Shown here piece after piece: positions 61,769-64,000 of a DNA stretch of 64,000 bases. This DNA is from an uncultured Bacteroides sp. (lineage in GTDB: Bacteria; Bacteroidota; Bacteroidia; Bacteroidales; Bacteroidaceae), in NCBI RefSeq assembly GCF_963678845.1, contig NZ_OY787468.1:930001-994000 (forward strand). Reading direction: 5' to 3'. Made by a program: the position numbers and the translations under genes. Each line of letters begins with the position of its first letter. Within the stretch, counting starts at the first letter, position 1. The notes under the pieces are model-generated. The model was given only the letters and a program-made list of their open reading frames with translations. It did not search any database and was not told the DNA's origin.

Positions 61769-63406
61769 TTATTTCTTTCGTTCCAACTCGCTCAATGAAT
61801 CCATCTTTTTCTTTTCAAGGAATTCATAAATGCCGCAGAGATGTTCGGTTACTTTCTTATTTCCAAACTCATAAACCTTGGTAACTAATCCATCCAGGAA
61901 GTCACGGTCGTGAGATACCACAATAAGTGTTCCGTCGAAATCTTTTAAAGCAGACTTTAGAATGTCTTTTGTCTTGAGATCGAGGTGGTTGGTAGGCTCA
62001 TCGAGGATAAGAAGGTTAACCGGTTGCAACAATAGTTTAATCATTGCAAGACGCGTACGCTCTCCACCCGACAGCACCTTTACTTTCTTTGTGGATTCTT
62101 CGCCGCCAAACATGAAAGCTCCCAGCAAATCGCGTATCTTATTACGGATTTCTCCTACAGCCACATCGTCAATGGTTTGGAAAACGGTTAGATTTTCATC
62201 CAGAAGTGAAGCCTGATTCTGTGCAAAATAACCTATCTGTACGTTGTGTCCTAAAGTAAGAGTGCCGGTATGCTCAATCTCTTTCATGATACATTTCACC
62301 AAGGTAGATTTACCTTCACCGTTCTTTCCAACAAAAGCCACTTTATCGCCACGCTCAATAGTGAGGTTGGCATTGCTGAATATAAGCTTTTCGCCATACG
62401 TTTTGCCCACACCATCCATTACTACCGGATAAGTGCCTGAGCGGGGAGAAGGAGGAAATTTTAAACGAAGAGCAGATGTATCTTCATCGTCCACTTCCAT
62501 TATTTCCATCTTCTCGAGCATCTTCACTCTACTTTGTACCTGGTTGGTTTTTGAATAAGTTCCTTTAAAACGGTCAATGAATTCCTGCGTCTCAGCAATC
62601 ATCTTTTGTTGATTTTCAAACGCTCTCTGCTGCTGCTCGCGCCTTTCCAGGCGAAGTTGCAGGTATTTGGAATAGTTTACTTTATAGTCGTAGATGTGCC
62701 CCATTGTTAACTCAATGGTGCGGGTGGTGATGTTATCCACAAATTTACGGTCGTGACTAATAAGTATTACCGCTTTGGCACTGTTGATAAGAAAATCTTC
62801 GAGCCACTGAATAGATTCAATGTCGAGGTGATTGGTAGGCTCATCGAGTAACAGAACATCGGGGTTTTGCAATAATAGTTTGGCTAGCTCAATACGCATG
62901 CGCCATCCACCGCTGAAGTCGCTTGTCTGACGGTTAAAGTCTTCACGGGTAAATCCCAGTCCTAACAGTGCTTTTTCCACATCTGCCTCGTAATTGGTTT
63001 CCTCTATTGAATAGAACTTCTCGCTTAAAGCAGATACGCTTTCAATGAGTTCCATATAGCTGTCGCTTTCGTAGTCCGTTCTTGTCTCCAGTTCCTTGTT
63101 AAGTCTAGCCATTTCAGCTTCCATTTCATGAACCAGAGCAAAAGCCTGAGCTGTCTCTTCAAAAACAGTGCGTCCGTCTTCGGTCATCAAATGCTGTGGC
63201 AGATAACCTATCATAGCTTCTTTCGGAGCGGATATCTTTCCTTGGGTGGGTTGACGCACACCTGCAAAAATCTTTAATAATGTACTTTTACCCGCACCGT
63301 TTTTCCCCATAAGGGCAATACGGTCTTTTTCATTTACCACAAAAGAAATATCTTTGAAAAGGGTGGTTCCCCCGAACTCAACTGTTAATCCGTCTACTGA
63401 AATCAT
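61769..63406 (-). CDS. ABC-F family ATPase
   Basis: A soluble 545-residue protein with two ABC domains and no membrane part, typical of ABC-F translation factors acting at the ribosome E site. First domain: GKNGAGKST (about 35-43), signature DFSGGWRMR, LLLDEPTNHLD. A charged linker (about 240-290, LERREQQQRAFENQQKM) precedes the second domain, GKNGEGKST (about 358-366), LSGGERTR, LILDEPTNHLD. The subfamily resembles YbiT/Uup-like housekeeping members, not the drug-resistance ones, but this is a judgement. Its -7 box lies in the final codons of ppk. Confidence 0.92.
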   Translation of the reverse strand: MISVDGLTVEFGGTTLFKDISFVVNEKDRIALMGKNGAGKSTLLKIFAGVRQPTQGKISAPKEAMIGYLPQHLMTEDGRTVFEETAQAFALVHEMEAEMARLNKELETRTDYESDSYMELIESVSALSEKFYSIEETNYEADVEKALLGLGFTREDFNRQTSDFSGGWRMRIELAKLLLQNPDVLLLDEPTNHLDIESIQWLEDFLINSAKAVILISHDRKFVDNITTRTIELTMGHIYDYKVNYSKYLQLRLERREQQQRAFENQQKMIAETQEFIDRFKGTYSKTNQVQSRVKMLEKMEIMEVDDEDTSALRLKFPPSPRSGTYPVVMDGVGKTYGEKLIFSNANLTIERGDKVAFVGKNGEGKSTLVKCIMKEIEHTGTLTLGHNVQIGYFAQNQASLLDENLTVFQTIDDVAVGEIRNKIRDLLGAFMFGGEESTKKVKVLSGGERTRLAMIKLLLQPVNLLILDEPTNHLDLKTKDILKSALKDFDGTLIVVSHDRDFLDGLVTKVYEFGNKKVTEHLCGIYEFLEKKKMDSLSELERKK

Positions 63407-63417
63407 TCTTGTTTTTG

Positions 63418-64000
63418 CTAATTAGGGCGCAAAGGTAGTAAATTTTTGTCTTTCAGAAAATTGTAGATGGCATATTGTGCTCTTGTTGATGGTTCTGCCG
63501 GGTTATATTTAAAGCAATTACGTAGATTTGAATCAACAAAACAGGCTTTCTGATTGTCTTTTAGCTGAATAGTCAGTATATCAATAATTTCTTGTTTCAA
63601 CCCATCATTAAGAATTGGAGTCACAGCTTCTATTCGGTGGTAAAGGTTACGGCGCATCCAGTCGGGAGAGCCAATAAATACTTTGGGATTCCCCCCATTA
63701 TTGAAATACCATATACGGGCATGTTCAAGGAAGCTGTCCACAATACGTGTAATGTGGATATTTTTGCTGTAGGGCTGGTCTGGAATCAAACAGCAGATGC
63801 CTCTCACAATCAGCTCAATTTTAACTCCATGTTCGGAGGCCCGATAAAGTTCATCAATCATAGTCTGATCTTGCAAAGCATTCATTTTAAGAATAATTCT
63901 GCCCCCTTTACCCTGTTCTGCCAGCTCTATCTCACGATTAATAAGTTTTGTCAGCTCCGGAATCAGATTAAACCGGGCAACCAGAAGTTGTTTGAACTGA
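63418..64000 (-). CDS. ppk: Polyphosphate kinase 1, C-terminal part (5' end beyond the window)
   Basis: The last 194 residues of Ppk1, which reversibly makes polyphosphate from ATP. Visible: LLVARFNLIPELTKLINREI, GGRIILKMNALQDQTMIDEL, VKIELIVRGICCLIP, SFLEHARIWYFNNGG and IGSPDWMRRNL, all from the PLD-like C-terminal domains that hold an active-site His. The gene runs off the right edge. It is followed closely by the ABC-F gene. Confidence 0.94.
   Translation of the reverse strand, partial: QFKQLLVARFNLIPELTKLINREIELAEQGKGGRIILKMNALQDQTMIDELYRASEHGVKIELIVRGICCLIPDQPYSKNIHITRIVDSFLEHARIWYFNNGGNPKVFIGSPDWMRRNLYHRIEAVTPILNDGLKQEIIDILTIQLKDNQKACFVDSNLRNCFKYNPAEPSTRAQYAIYNFLKDKNLLPLRPN
63430..63437 (-). 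promoter_or_regulatory. -7 box for the ABC-F-yjbQ operon inside the end of ppk
   Basis: Read on the minus strand as TACCTTTG, about 24 nt upstream of the ABC-F start and within the last codons of ppk. Confidence 0.5.

Noticed and set aside
61769..63406. Antibiotic-resistance ABC-F gene
   Set aside because: The protein resembles housekeeping ABC-F members, and the context (ppk, yjbQ) is chromosomal; nothing points to drug resistance.

Overview
The window looks like a chromosomal segment of a Bacteroides species or a close relative in the Bacteroidales. The evidence is low G+C, the gene order parB-parA / surE-lpxB / rsfS-ftsH-cdsA, a NigD-like lipoprotein, a PorQ homologue, and a split methylmalonyl-CoA mutase. 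Many gene starts are also preceded by the Bacteroidetes promoter pattern TTTG - about 20 nt - TAnnTTTG instead of E. coli-type -35/-10 boxes. Almost everything is housekeeping. I see no prophage, insertion sequence, CRISPR array or polysaccharide utilisation locus. Two genes are cut by the window edges (parB at the left, ppk at the right).

Layout. 1-8.1 kb: chromosome partitioning (parB, parA), 5'-nucleotidase and lipid A synthesis (surE-lpxB), a NigD-like lipoprotein, then rsfS-ftsH-cdsA on the minus strand. 8.3-14.2 kb: tRNA-Gln, a large DUF349 coiled-coil protein, ksgA, and a lipid flippase-like membrane protein with pepD. 14.7-22.8 kb: a giant alpha-2-macroglobulin-like protein split by a frameshift, a DUF1573 protein and the mutase chaperone meaB. 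22.9-30.2 kb: pfkA; porQ-cmk-ispH; tonB, a polyprenyl synthase, a conserved hypothetical and tatD; tRNA-Ser. 30.5-38 kb: aldo/keto reductase, an exbB-(4-TM)-exbD-exbD operon, a GNAT and M64-peptidase pair, an Lrp regulator, thyA-folA. 38-47 kb: EamA exporter, phosphate porin-pstS, a TPR/PD40/OmpA lipoprotein, topB, a ROK regulator. 47-54 kb: mutB and mutA, an AspT/YidE-type transporter, a cytidylate-kinase-like protein. 54-64 kb: a TPR sensor kinase with a LytTR regulator, a three-gene ECF sigma operon, an rRNA cytosine methyltransferase, an SDR, yjbQ, an ABC-F protein and the end of ppk.

Functional links: meaB with mutA/mutB (the succinate-propionate route); thyA with folA (dTMP and folate recycling); the porin with pstS (phosphate capture), preceded by phased half-sites; tonB and the ExbB/ExbD proteins (outer-membrane energisation, at two separate loci).

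The most unusual signal is not in genes. At least five intergenic regions carry arrays of exactly four short near-palindromic units spaced 21-23 nt, about two DNA turns. The word differs between arrays: TGTACA, CCCGGG, TCRYGA, and ATTGGTGAAT in two places. Two further intergenic regions share a diverged element of about 115 nt whose hairpin shows a compensatory base-pair change. Two more gene-free stretches carry less regular word arrays. I do not recognise these as a described family. They are the best candidate here for something new.
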